DNA of 64,000 bases from Mesorhizobium neociceri (GTDB taxonomy: Bacteria; Pseudomonadota; Alphaproteobacteria; Rhizobiales; Rhizobiaceae): assembly GCF_013520985.1 (NCBI RefSeq), contig NZ_JACDTY010000009.1, forward strand, positions 1 through 64,000. The letters run 5' to 3'. Shown in pieces: positions 35,142-44,374 of the stretch (its first letter is position 1; the number at the start of each line of letters is the position of its first letter). The notes beneath the pieces are model-generated. The model was not told the origin of the DNA. It searched no databases and saw only the letters and a program-made list of their open reading frames with translations. A program made the position numbers and the translations under genes.

Positions 35142-36635
35142 TTAGTAGTCTTGAATTCTCTCTGGCCCCGCGCCGCTTCTAACCATCATCGCGGAAAAGC
35201 TGTTTAGCAAGATCTCCGCTTTCAACTCAATATGATCGCTGCTGTCCCAAAGATCATAATGCTCATTGGTATCGGTATTATGATCGAACAACTCTCCTAT
35301 CCCGGCGTCATGATATACATTCAACTTGTACCGGCCGTCGAAGTACATCGATGCACGTGAGCCTTGGCTTCCCCGAAAACGGAGGGAGTTGTAGTATTCG
35401 CTGACGACGAAGGGTTTGTGCTTTTCAAGCGAGCGCTTTCCGAGCAGCATCTGATCGAGAGACAGCCCCTGCATGCTCTTTGGCACTTCAAGGCCAGTTA
35501 GCGTAAGCAGCGTAGGCGCTAGATCAACAAGCTCGACCAGTGCATTCGATTTTGCTCCGGCTGGGTTGCCAGGGACATAGATAACAAGTGGCACATGAAC
35601 GACTCCCTCATAGAAGCGGCAGCCCTTGTAGAGGAGACCATGGTCCCCCATCATGTCACCGTGGTCGCTCGTGAAGACGATTATGGTGCGATCCAGTTGC
35701 CTGGTTTCCGTCAGAGCGTCCAATATGCGGCCCACCAGATCATCCACTTGCGCCACCTCGGCGTGGTAAGCTGCTCTCATCTTCCAAATGTTGAAACTGG
35801 TGGGCGGCGCCTCATGGGTTGGACCGGCCGATTCATTGTGCCCCCTCTCACCATCCTCTGTCGCCGCCCGCCACGGGTCTACAGCGCATTTCGCTTGCTG
35901 ATCGACCCTTGCGAATTTCTTGTTGTGTTCAAGATCGACCGGCTTGAACGCGGGATCCGGCATATCGGCAGGGTTGAACCGCTGCAGGTACTCGATTGGG
36001 GGATTGAAGGGCGGATGAGGGGCGTCGATGTTTATGGCCAAATACCAGCTACGGGCAGCATGCATCTGGATAAAACGCTCAGCTCGATCGCCGGCCCAGC
36101 GGGTCTGCCGATACTCTGCGGCGGGACCTGGCCCGTAGTGCTGGTCCAAATACGGTTTGTAATAGGCCTCGGGATCGACGCCCTTTGACCACATCCAGGC
36201 GTGATAATCATGGTTTCCCGACCATTCGGGCAGTGGCTCGGGGCTCCAATAGAACTCGGCATACCCGTCGTCGGGACGCTTCTCTATCATACCGCGCGTG
36301 GCAGACAGATGCAGCTTTCCGATATGGCCTGTGTAGTATCCGGCGTCCGCCATAAGCTTCGGCAGCAAAACGAGATGTGGAGGAAATGCACCAGCACCAT
36401 TTTGATGAACCTGGTGTGCAATCGGATATGAGCCGGTCAGGAAACTGGTTCGGCTTGGCGTGCAGATGGGACTTTGGCAATACGCACGACGAAATACAGT
36501 TCCCATCGCAGCCAAGCGGTCAATGCTGGGGGTACTGGTGCCTTTGAACCCCAGGCACTGCAGTGTGTCCCACCGCTGCTGATCACTACATACCCACAAA
36601 ATATTAAAAGCGCTCAACTCATTCCCCTGACGCAA
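35142..36635 (-). CDS. formylglycine-dependent sulfatase (arylsulfatase/choline-sulfatase type), cassette C
   Basis: A 497-residue alkaline-phosphatase-fold sulfatase. The C-x-P-S-R signature SPICTPSRTSFLTG gives Cys58, which a formylglycine-generating enzyme must oxidise. Metal and active-site blocks include CSDQQRWDT (Asp18), GKLHL (~107), DAPHPPF (His207) and FTSDHGDMMGDHG (Asp324, His325). No signal peptide is present, so it acts in the cytoplasm on an imported sulfate ester. It sits 60 bases after the binding-protein gene of cassette C, which suggests the importer brings in a sulfated compound. No formylglycine-generating enzyme gene was found in the window. Confidence 0.9.
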   Translation of the reverse strand: MRQGNELSAFNILWVCSDQQRWDTLQCLGFKGTSTPSIDRLAAMGTVFRRAYCQSPICTPSRTSFLTGSYPIAHQVHQNGAGAFPPHLVLLPKLMADAGYYTGHIGKLHLSATRGMIEKRPDDGYAEFYWSPEPLPEWSGNHDYHAWMWSKGVDPEAYYKPYLDQHYGPGPAAEYRQTRWAGDRAERFIQMHAARSWYLAINIDAPHPPFNPPIEYLQRFNPADMPDPAFKPVDLEHNKKFARVDQQAKCAVDPWRAATEDGERGHNESAGPTHEAPPTSFNIWKMRAAYHAEVAQVDDLVGRILDALTETRQLDRTIIVFTSDHGDMMGDHGLLYKGCRFYEGVVHVPLVIYVPGNPAGAKSNALVELVDLAPTLLTLTGLEVPKSMQGLSLDQMLLGKRSLEKHKPFVVSEYYNSLRFRGSQGSRASMYFDGRYKLNVYHDAGIGELFDHNTDTNEHYDLWDSSDHIELKAEILLNSFSAMMVRSGAGPERIQDY

Positions 36636-36695
36636 CGGTCGGCTATCCTGGAACGGCGGTGACGCGCGCCGGGCGCGCCACCGATGCGTGGATTG

Positions 36696-37997
36696 CTATT
36701 TAAGGTACCCTGCCCGCTTCATGATGCCCTCCACGTCAGCCTGCGCATCATCCAAGGCAGCTTTCGGACTCTTGCTGCCGACAACCGCCTCTTGCAACGC
36801 ACGACCGAGCCGATCGCCAATCTCCTTGAATTCAGGAATTCGAGGATAATACCACTCGGGCGCCCCCTTGAGCGTCTCAGCATATGTCGCGGCGAAAGAG
36901 CCATGGCCGTAATTGTAGTCGTGTTTGCCAAGCACTTCCTTGTCTTTCCACAACGACTGCCTCGTAATCGCGACGAATGTGCTATCAAGCGAGATGCGCT
37001 TCATGACATCTGCGCTCGTCGCCCATTGAATGAAGGCCGCCGCGGCCGCCTTGTTTTCCGAGGCAGCTGGGATCACATAGGCCTGACCTGCAAACGGCGG
37101 AAACCTTCCGCTCGGTCCGGCAGGCGGCAAGGCGAAACCAAGCTTACCCACGACCTTTGAAAGCTCCGGGTCGAGGATACGGCCGGCAGTGGGAGCGCCT
37201 TCCACCGTCATTGCAATACGGCCCTGCTGCATGGCAATCACGACGTCGTCAAATGTCGCTGAGGCGCTGCCAGGCAGGGTGAAGTTCGTCATCGTGTCGG
37301 TGTACCATTTGAGGGCATCAAGCGCGGCCGGCGAATTCACCGTTGGTGTCAGATCCGTCGGCTCCTTGGCGAAATAGCTGCCGCCGAAGCCATACAGAAC
37401 CTGGCCCCAGAACCAGATATTCTCCCCCGTGTCCGGCTGTCCTCGCAGCGTTGTGCATGCAATGCCAGCCTTGGTCAGCAGAGCACAATCGTTCCGAAAT
37501 TCCTCCCAGGTCTGCGGCGGACCTTTTATGCCGGCCTTATCCAACAGATCAGGGCGATAATACATTATCTGGGTGGCCGCAAAATGCGGCAAGGCATACT
37601 GCTTACCGTCCATGCTATAAAGTCGCAAAACCGGAGCTATGAAGTCCTGAACATCGGCACTCTTCACATCGATGTAACCGTCCAGAGGCTCAAGGATGTT
37701 TCCCGAAGCGTACCGCCCGAATTCTTCGCTACCGAGGTACACGACGTCATAGCTGTTTGAGCGGGTCAACAGCTCAACCGAAACCTTTTGGACGGTTGGC
37801 GCGTAACCGAAGAGATTAAACTGGACTTCCGCGCCGGTCTTTTCCGTAAACTCGTGAGCAAATTTCTGCAGCTCGAGGTCATAGGCTGAGTTTGTGGAAA
37901 GAACCTTTATTTTGACGCCATCAAAGCGTTGCTGAGCAGATGCTCCGCCAGCAAACGCAACACTTATTGCGAGAATAGCTAACCCCAGGCACTTCAT
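36696..37997 (-). CDS. ABC sugar transporter, periplasmic binding protein, cassette C
   Basis: A 433-residue secreted binding protein. The signal peptide MKCLGLAILAISVAFAGGASA is followed by mature QQRFDGVKIKVLSTNS. Family blocks include KQYALPHFAATQIMYYRPDLLDKAG (residue ~131-155), GENIWFWGQVLYGFGGSYF and AAAAFIQWATSADVMKRIS. The gene lies 25 bases after the second permease gene. Its place in front of a sulfatase gene points to a sulfated ligand, which is inference from context. Confidence 0.88.
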   Translation of the reverse strand: MKCLGLAILAISVAFAGGASAQQRFDGVKIKVLSTNSAYDLELQKFAHEFTEKTGAEVQFNLFGYAPTVQKVSVELLTRSNSYDVVYLGSEEFGRYASGNILEPLDGYIDVKSADVQDFIAPVLRLYSMDGKQYALPHFAATQIMYYRPDLLDKAGIKGPPQTWEEFRNDCALLTKAGIACTTLRGQPDTGENIWFWGQVLYGFGGSYFAKEPTDLTPTVNSPAALDALKWYTDTMTNFTLPGSASATFDDVVIAMQQGRIAMTVEGAPTAGRILDPELSKVVGKLGFALPPAGPSGRFPPFAGQAYVIPAASENKAAAAAFIQWATSADVMKRISLDSTFVAITRQSLWKDKEVLGKHDYNYGHGSFAATYAETLKGAPEWYYPRIPEFKEIGDRLGRALQEAVVGSKSPKAALDDAQADVEGIMKRAGYLK

Positions 37998-38022
37998 GGA
38001 TATCTCCTGTTCTTTAGAGGCA

Positions 38023-38847
38023 TTACCCTTTGACCGCTCCTATTGTCGTCGGACCGGCCATGTATTTCTTTATGAATGGCACGAAGATCACGATCGGAGC
38101 CAACATAAGGACGCATGCGGCGGCGGCCCGGCCCCAATCCGTCCCCTCAAATGGCATAAAGTTCAGAATGGCTACGGCTGCTGTCTTTGCCTCGTCACGC
38201 GTCAGCGTGAGCGCGAACAGAAATTCATTCCATGAGCCGATGAAGATGAGTATCCCTGTTGCCGCAATCCCGGACCTGGCTACTGGTATTGAGATAAGCA
38301 CCATCGTTTGCACCATGGACGCGCCGTCCATGATCGCAGCTTCCTCAACTTCGCGCGGCACCTGATCGAAAAATGACGACAAATACCATATAGCCAACGG
38401 CGTGGCGAACATGGTGTTGATGATTATCAGGCCTAGCCTTGTATCGATAAGGTGAATCTCACGAAACAGAAGGAAGTACGGGATTATATAAATCATTCCA
38501 GGCGCAGCCCGTAACAACAACACCAGAGTTAATAGCCTGCGCATGGCCTTCTTTTGCAGGTGCGAAATTCCAAAAGCGGCTGGGATCGATAGGGCCATCG
38601 TGAGTACGACAGTGCTCATCGAGACGATTATGGAATTGATCAACGCTGAGGAGAATTCCTTGTCCGCAATGATTGCCGCATAGTGCTGGCCGGACGGCTC
38701 ACCTACGATTACAGGCGGCCATTGGAACATCTCGATCGGGCGCTTCATCGAGGTCGATAGCGTCCACAATATCGGGCTGAACAAAAATACCGCAAAAGCG
38801 AAACACACGGCGTAGCCATATACGTAGCGCGCTAGATTGTGACGCAT
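38023..38847 (-). CDS. ABC sugar transporter permease, MalG type, cassette C
   Basis: A 274-residue inner-membrane protein with six hydrophobic segments (first: VYGYAVCFAFAVFLFSPILW). The permease loop EEAAIMDGASMVQTMVLISIP is near residue 168-188. The ATG at 38847 is preferred over 38904 because GGGGAG lies eight bases before it and the longer start would overlap the upstream gene. It starts four bases after the stop of the other permease. Confidence 0.88.
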   Translation of the reverse strand: MRHNLARYVYGYAVCFAFAVFLFSPILWTLSTSMKRPIEMFQWPPVIVGEPSGQHYAAIIADKEFSSALINSIIVSMSTVVLTMALSIPAAFGISHLQKKAMRRLLTLVLLLRAAPGMIYIIPYFLLFREIHLIDTRLGLIIINTMFATPLAIWYLSSFFDQVPREVEEAAIMDGASMVQTMVLISIPVARSGIAATGILIFIGSWNEFLFALTLTRDEAKTAAVAILNFMPFEGTDWGRAAAACVLMLAPIVIFVPFIKKYMAGPTTIGAVKG

Positions 38848-38851
38848 GGGT

Positions 38852-39730
38852 CTAGCTCCCCACCCGGCCGGCCGATATTCGGCGAATTGACCAGAAGCAC
38901 GCACATACGAGCGTACACGTGAAGACTACCAGGAGAGCAGCTGAATAGTCGAAGTCCAGATACGTGAACCCAGTCAGGAAAGCGTAATAGTTTAGGGGCT
39001 CTGTTGCTCCCGCGGGTCCGCCGCCAGTTAATACGAAAATGACCGGGAATATTCCTAAGACCTCTAGGGCCTGAAAGACCGCGACCGTTCCCATAGCGGG
39101 CAGGACGAGGGGTATGGAAATGCACCACTGCGCCTGGAGCCAACTGGCCCCGTCGATGCTTGCCGCTTCATAAACGTCGTCGGGAATCGATTCCAAAGAC
39201 GACAGGAGCAGCAGAGCGACAATTGGCACTCCGAACCAGACCGATACCAAGATGACGGCGGCTAGGGCCGATGCCCTGCTGCCCAGGAGATCCGCTTGGA
39301 GATGTACACCCGACAGACTCGCCAGATAGGACAAGCCCCCCACACCAGGAATCAAGAACAGCTTCCAAAGAATTCCGCCAACAGCCGGCGGCACAACCGA
39401 CGGAAGCAGAAAGGCTGCCCGCATCCATCGTGTTGCGATGAGCTTTTCTTTAAGAGCTATCGCCAAGCCGAGCCCGCACAGTAATTGCAGTCCGACGGGG
39501 ATGACGACTAACATCAGCGTCACCCCAACGGAGTTCAAAAAGCGGCTGTCCGAAATCAGCCTTTTAAAATTATCGAGCCCGACAAAGCTTATTTTGTCCG
39601 GAAACGCGATATCGTAGTGCAAGGTCGAAAGCACGAGTACAGCTGCGATCGGAATGAAAGTCGCAGCGCATAGCATTGCTATCGCGGGCGCAATGAGGGC
39701 CCAACGTTCGTTCAGCCAGCGGGATGCCAT
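38852..39730 (-). CDS. ABC sugar transporter permease, MalF type, cassette C, first gene of the operon
   Basis: A 292-residue membrane protein. The first hydrophobic segment is LIAPAIAMLCAATFIPIAAV and the EAA loop is YEAASIDGASWLQAQWCISIP near residue 184-204. It starts the cassette C run (permease, permease, binding protein, sulfatase, phosphoesterase, HAD). No ATPase gene lies in the run, so one must be borrowed. A TTGACA box is present about 120 bases upstream (39850-39855, minus strand). Confidence 0.9.
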   Translation of the reverse strand: MASRWLNERWALIAPAIAMLCAATFIPIAAVLVLSTLHYDIAFPDKISFVGLDNFKRLISDSRFLNSVGVTLMLVVIPVGLQLLCGLGLAIALKEKLIATRWMRAAFLLPSVVPPAVGGILWKLFLIPGVGGLSYLASLSGVHLQADLLGSRASALAAVILVSVWFGVPIVALLLLSSLESIPDDVYEAASIDGASWLQAQWCISIPLVLPAMGTVAVFQALEVLGIFPVIFVLTGGGPAGATEPLNYYAFLTGFTYLDFDYSAALLVVFTCTLVCACFWSIRRISAGRVGS

Positions 39731-40167
39731 TGCCCCGGACTCCTCCTACCTTGTTTCCCGCGCGGGGAGCGAGCGTTTCTAGCCAGCAGCCGATGACGCT
39801 AGGCGGGAACGAGAGCCAACGCTAGAATGATGACAAGTTTCATATTACATGTCAATGTTGATGGAAATTTTTTTAGGCGTATCGGCGCTGGTTCTTTCGG
39901 ACGATCTATTCGAACGCTGCCTTGAGGCCCTCTGCCTTCTCGGGAAAGCGCAATTGTGAGCCATGCCGCGCGGGTCAGTGGCTTGGTACTGGGGACGATG
40001 GGACGCAGGCCTCGGGAGAGGACAAACCCACGAACCCTGCACTGTTACTCATCCGGAGCGGCGGGTCGCCCCAGAGACGAGTGAGCATGACGCAGAAGGC
40101 TCAGGCGCATAGTTCGGATGAAAATCTTCATCTTCCGCAGCGAATGGAATGATGATATCGGTCATAG
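39731..40167. other. divergent intergenic region, no gene
   Basis: Lies between the cassette C operon (leftward) and the flavoprotein gene (rightward). It holds the putative promoter at 39826-39860; the remainder shows no gene. Confidence 0.45.
39826..39860 (-). promoter_or_regulatory. possible promoter of cassette C with inverted repeat TGACA-N14-TGTCA
   Basis: On the minus strand TTGACA (39855-39850) is followed after 17 bases by CATCAT, a reasonable housekeeping-type promoter pointing to the permease gene. The -35 box is one arm of an inverted repeat TGACA...TGTCA that could bind a regulator and block it. Confidence 0.35.
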
Positions 40168-41490
40168 ATGGAACGCCTTTTAAACCCCGTGGAGGAGATC
40201 AGCGTCTTGGCTTCTGAGCAGTTCATACCCGGCGGAGCCGACTTGGGACCAAGCCTCATTTGGCGAAATTGGGTAAGCAACCAGGTGCGGCGGGCAAAGC
40301 ATTTTGTGATGCCAAGCACCGATTCAGACGTTTGCCAGACAATCAAAGCTGCGGCAGCCGCGAAGCTGACGGTCCGCGTCGTGGGCACCGGGCACTCCTA
40401 CACGCCGATCGTGCCAACAGACGGCGTGCTTATCTCGGCAGAACGATTGAGCGGAATTGAATCGATAGACCCCTCTACCGGCCTTGTGACAATGCGCGGA
40501 GGCACGCGAATTTGTGACATTGGTCCGGAACTGCGAGCAGCAGGATGGGCTCTGCCAAACCAGGGCGACATAGATCTTCAGACCATTAGCGGCGCGGTCT
40601 CTACCGGAACGCACGGTAGCGGCAACACCCTGCAGTGCCTTGCGGGACCCATTGTAGGAATGCGGCTAGCGATCGGAGACGGATCGATTGTCGAATTGAA
40701 TAATGTTTCAAATGCCACGGCGTTGCAGGCTGCTGCTGTTTCAATGGGAATGGCGGGGGTCATCCTTGCAATCACCATGAGGCTCCAGACAGCGTTTGAT
40801 TTACACGACAAAATTTGGAGAGAAGACTTCGAGGATTGCATGTCCCATCTGGAGGATTTGTGCAGCGCCAATCGTAGCGCCCGAATTTTCTGGTGTCCGA
40901 CGGAACATTCAGCCTCCCTGTACAGCCTGCCCGATACCTCCACGTTTGGCGTGACGAGCAAAAATTCGGACGTCTGTGAAATCCGAACTCTCAACGTGAC
41001 AACGGCGCAGCCAGAGTCGGTCGCAGAGAACCCCGGCGAACGAATCGGCCCCAGCTACCGGATTTTTCCAGGCTCCATCCCCATGCCTAATCACAATGAA
41101 TGCGAGTATGCCGTACCCCACGAGGAAGGACCGAACGTCCTGCGCGAAATTCGTAGACTGATTCAGACGAAATACCCTGACCAGATATTTCCCGTCGAGT
41201 ACAGAACGGTTGCGGCCGATGAAATTTTGCTGAGCCCTTACCACCTTATGAAGACGGCTATGATCTCTGTATCAGGTGCGGCGGGCGAAGATTATTGGCC
41301 CTTCATCCGCGATTGCGAGGCGATATTTTCTGCGGTGAAGGGCCGCCCGCATTGGGGAAAACTCAATTCACTCGACCGCGCTCACATCGAAGCGCTCTAT
41401 CCAAGATATGGCGACTTTGTAAAACAAAGAGAAGCCTTTGATCCTAAGGGGATATTCCTCAACGAGTACTTGAGAGAACGGTTCGCCTAA
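40168..41490 (+). CDS. FAD-linked oxidoreductase, D-arabinono-/L-gulono-1,4-lactone oxidase family
   Basis: A 440-residue vanillyl-alcohol-oxidase-type flavoprotein. The FAD-binding domain (about 35-215) contains VVGTGHSYTP (71-80), whose His76 is the position that covalently carries FAD in many members, and SGAVSTGTHGSG (~148-159). The C-terminal half is the ALO-type substrate domain, ending in the usual YPRYGDFVKQREAFDPKGIFLNEYL. Members oxidise sugar lactones or sugar alcohols (aldonolactone oxidases, alditol oxidase). No good ribosome site precedes the first ATG, and a downstream start near 40200 is possible. It is divergent from cassette C and may oxidise the sugar that cassette imports. 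Confidence 0.88.
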   Translation: MERLLNPVEEISVLASEQFIPGGADLGPSLIWRNWVSNQVRRAKHFVMPSTDSDVCQTIKAAAAAKLTVRVVGTGHSYTPIVPTDGVLISAERLSGIESIDPSTGLVTMRGGTRICDIGPELRAAGWALPNQGDIDLQTISGAVSTGTHGSGNTLQCLAGPIVGMRLAIGDGSIVELNNVSNATALQAAAVSMGMAGVILAITMRLQTAFDLHDKIWREDFEDCMSHLEDLCSANRSARIFWCPTEHSASLYSLPDTSTFGVTSKNSDVCEIRTLNVTTAQPESVAENPGERIGPSYRIFPGSIPMPNHNECEYAVPHEEGPNVLREIRRLIQTKYPDQIFPVEYRTVAADEILLSPYHLMKTAMISVSGAAGEDYWPFIRDCEAIFSAVKGRPHWGKLNSLDRAHIEALYPRYGDFVKQREAFDPKGIFLNEYLRERFA

Positions 41491-41886
41491 ATGGCGGCAT
41501 TCCCCTCGCACAGTCTGCAATGCTCAAGCACCTAATCAGTGCGTGTTGTGCGAACACGGAAACGCGGCGCGGCCGCGCCTATTAAGCGTCCCCGGCCCAG
41601 GCGAATGCGCTGTCAGGTTGCTGCCTTGACCAATTGAATGATCGAGCCGCTAGACGTTGATGGACGGGTGGCATAGGAGCCTCCCGTCTTCGGATAGGAG
41701 GCCTCCAGCTAAAAGTCAGCCACTCGGGCTAGACTCTTCGAAGCGTCGCAGCCGCAGACGCAGGGTACCGCATCGGATCAGCGGTGATGAGCTCACCATA
41801 GTCTGGGTTCAACAGGGGGGTAAGCGATCCTCCCATTTGAGCCGAGGAGGGATTTGGCCGCCCGTTAAGAAGCAGCGCTGGCCGAG
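41491..41886. other. no gene recognised
   Basis: Contains GGAGCCTCC...GGAGGCCTCC (about 41673-41706), a self-complementary element that could form a hairpin after the flavoprotein gene, but no T-run follows. Nothing else was identified. Confidence 0.35.
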
Positions 41887-42273
41887 CTAGAGACGGCCGA
41901 AGTGACCTGAGCTACGGAGCTTCGCCAGCAGCTTGCTGGCCGTTCCGCAGTGGTCAACCGTTGCTTGCTCACTCAGCGGAGACGCATTCCAGGCTGCCAG
42001 TTTTGCCACCAAAAGAGCGGTGTCTCCGTTTATTGATTCGGCTCTGAGGTGTCCGTTCTTCTCCATCACGATGATGGCTGTGCCGGTTACGCCATATCCA
42101 ATCGCGGCCATCCGCTGAACGCAGGGATCGCCGTCGACGCGAACATCGAACAGAAGCGACCCTGCGGTTTTTTCCGCAGCGTCAGCTACGCGATCGTAGA
42201 ACGGTCGATTGAGCCCCTCAATATTGCCGAGCGACTGCTCAAACAACGCCAATTCAACATGCTCCGCCACCAT
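41887..42273 (-). CDS. hypothetical protein
   Basis: A 128-residue protein that I do not recognise. It reads like a real soluble alpha/beta protein: an N-terminal helix VAEHVELALFEQSLGN, a DVRVDGDPCVQRMAAIGYGVTGTAIIVMEKNGHLRAE core, and a C-terminal helix region ending in AKLRSSGHFGRL. The in-frame codon at 42303 is TTG, so the ATG at 42273 is taken, but no convincing ribosome site precedes it. It stands between the flavoprotein gene and IS5 debris. Confidence 0.4.
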   Translation of the reverse strand: MVAEHVELALFEQSLGNIEGLNRPFYDRVADAAEKTAGSLLFDVRVDGDPCVQRMAAIGYGVTGTAIIVMEKNGHLRAESINGDTALLVAKLAAWNASPLSEQATVDHCGTASKLLAKLRSSGHFGRL

Positions 42274-42772
42274 GGCTGCCAGAGTGCGCGCCGGCCGGCG
42301 CAATCGGCAAGCCGCCAGCGCTGATTATCCACACACCAGCCGTTCATGCAGCCAAAAACGCCGCGGTTTTGCTCAGGGCGCACATTTTCCGCGCCGGAGC
42401 GAGGCGGCGTGTCGCCGTCGGGCGTCGACACAGATCGCCGGAAGTCCTTCGGCGCTCGAGGAATGATAAAACCACACCGAAGCGTCCGGTCTCGAATTCC
42501 ATCCGCTTGGCCGCCGGCGACCGCTCATTGTTGTTCTCCGTTAGATCCGGGTCCGGCCTCCAGCCTGCGCCCGTACTTCCACCCTGTCGGGGAACAATCA
42601 GCCGCTTTTCAATATGTGACCGCTTCCGGCTTCAGAGCGACTCGTTCCGCAATCACCCATGTTCGAGATTCCGCTCCGATCACAATAGGCGCTTTCGCCC
42701 ATTTCCGTCTGGAAATAGGCGGAAGCGCAAACCATCTTGAAAGCCTACAAAAGCGCGCCCGAGTGACGCCAA
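42274..42772. other. no gene recognised
   Basis: Short overlapping frames only. The region leads into the IS5-family remnant and is probably decayed. Confidence 0.4.
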
Positions 42773-42784
42773 TCAACTGGCGCA

Positions 42785-43350
42785 GTTAATTCGTCGATCT
42801 AGTAAAGGATGATACCGCTGCCCCGGCCGATGGTGCCCGTCATGCGTCTGTCCAGCCGCCACGCCGGATCGACGACATGGACCTTGGCCGTGAGCCGCCG
42901 CCTGATCGGCCGTGACAATGATCTGCACCCGCCTGTTCGCCGTCGCGGTCTGCTGAGGGGCGCGGACGGAGGTGCTGTGGACCATCTGAATGTCACCCTG
43001 CGCGCGGCGGTATGGCGTTTAGCCGAGGCCCTGCCTTTCGCCATCGCACCAAGGGGATAAAAGGTGGTGCGCGCGCCATAACGTTCCGACAGAGCGCGCC
43101 ACGGCGCACCTGACTCTAGCACCCAGAAAAGACCGTTCAGCACGCGGCGGTCGTCAATGCGAGGCACGCCGCACGGCTTCTCGGGCGGGGGGACGGACAC
43201 CTCGCAAGAGGCACCAGAGGCAATGCTGACCGTGCCCAGAGTCGTGCGCACCGTCTGCGTAACAATCAGGCGCAGAGCATAGCCGCCGCACAAACTCGCT
43301 TCCCTGTTTATCGGTTGACGACCTAGTAGAGGATCGAGAGCTGGCGCCGA
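42785..43350 (-). mobile_element. decayed IS5-family transposase (internal deletion, frameshifts, second 3' tail)
   Basis: In one minus frame residues read IDDRRVLNGLFWVLESGAPW and then RALSERYG, the hallmark start of IS5-group transposases. In another frame the middle follows as IDS-type MVHSTSVRAPQQTA and AGQTHDG, and the end is SGIILY. The central part is missing and two frameshifts are needed, so it is inactive. At 43316-43350 a second tail (RRQLSILY stop) resembles the same family, so two copies, or one copy plus a deletion, are represented. Confidence 0.75.
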
Positions 43351-43372
43351 TCAGAAGCGGAACAGGCCCGTT

Positions 43373-44107
43373 CTAGAGACTCGTGTTCCTAAGCAATACA
43401 TCTCCCTCCACTCCGCGAGGATAGCAGGTCACCACTTCGAACGAAGGCAAAAGATCAAGGATGGCCTGCAGGGACAGCTGCCCTTCATAGAGCTCTTGGT
43501 CGCTATATTCCGTATAAAGGAACCGTGTGTTGCTCAAGGTCCGTGTGGCCCCAGCGATGACATCTGACTCGGCCCCCTGCACATCCATCCAGATGAAATC
43601 GATCTTGTTCAGATTGGCTTCGCTGCACCAGTCGTCAAGCCTTCGCGTTTCAACCGGTATGGGATGATCGAACCTGACCCAATCATGTTCGACAAGGTGA
43701 TTCTTGGGTCGGCGTATCGAGCCAGATCGGTCCCATTCCTTGGCGCTTCCGTCTCCGTTGCTTGGATGGAAATCGATACTGCCGTTCCGGCTACTGATCG
43801 CGATCTCGAACAGCCTCACCTTGTCCAGGTAGAGCTCCATGTACTTCTTAAAGCGGGCAGCCGCTCGAGGGTCGGGCTCAAAGCAGTAGAGCTGAGCTCT
43901 TGGGCAAAGCCTGAGAAAACGTCGCGTATCAGTCCCGTCATTGCAGCCGATGTCGAGGATCACCGGATTGGGCTTTTGAAGGAGGGAAACAATCTGCCGA
44001 TGTAACTTCAACGACGACACCGGTTCGCGCACACGCTCCAGAAGCTCTTGCCAGAGCCGCTGCATGGACATTGGAAAGGTCTCCTTGGAAGGCCGGAATA
44101 TTTCCAT
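43373..44107 (-). CDS. noeI: FkbM-family methyltransferase under nod-box control, NoeI-like (2-O-methylation of Nod-factor fucose)
   Basis: A 244-residue FkbM-type SAM methyltransferase: motif I VILDIGCNDGTDTRRF (49-64), YCFEPDPRAA (74-83) with the acidic ribose-binding residue, and the family block KIDFIWMDVQGAESDVIAGA (about 167-186). A GAGGA lies eight bases before the ATG. A nearly perfect nod box 220 bases upstream places the gene under NodD and flavonoid control. NoeI is the FkbM-type enzyme that methylates the fucose of Nod factors in NGR234-like rhizobia and is likewise a single-gene nod-box unit, hence the name. The family is certain; the NoeI identity rests on size, family and nod box. 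Confidence 0.75.
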   Translation of the reverse strand: MEIFRPSKETFPMSMQRLWQELLERVREPVSSLKLHRQIVSLLQKPNPVILDIGCNDGTDTRRFLRLCPRAQLYCFEPDPRAAARFKKYMELYLDKVRLFEIAISSRNGSIDFHPSNGDGSAKEWDRSGSIRRPKNHLVEHDWVRFDHPIPVETRRLDDWCSEANLNKIDFIWMDVQGAESDVIAGATRTLSNTRFLYTEYSDQELYEGQLSLQAILDLLPSFEVVTCYPRGVEGDVLLRNTSL

Positions 44108-44325
44108 TGAACTCGTCCTCAGCGCCTTGAATGTCGTCAGCCCTAGAGGGTGTAGACCGCGCGGAACCTAGGGCTGGCACCGGGCGACATGGATTGCTTT
44201 CGAGTCCTGCGGTGTCGGCCGGGTTCATAAGTCTTCCTAAGGAACGGGGGCAGTCAGGGGAGGCATCTCGCACTCCTTAGGAGACCTGTTTCCCCGGTCG
44301 ACGTATTCACATCCCCCATTATCCA

Positions 44326-44374
44326 GAATTGGTAAAATCGATTGTCTTGATGGAACGCATGCGCGCGGTGGATA
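44326..44374 (-). promoter_or_regulatory. nod box (NodD-binding promoter element)
   Basis: On the minus strand the element starts ATCCACCGCGCGCATG and continues CGTTCCATCAAGACAATCG, then ATTTTACCAATT. Against the 47-base nod-box consensus (ATCCAY...GATG...ATC-AAACAATCRATTTTACCAATC) only about three fixed positions differ. It points at the FkbM methyltransferase gene. Transcripts from nod boxes start just downstream, which leaves a leader of about 190 bases here. Confidence 0.9.
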
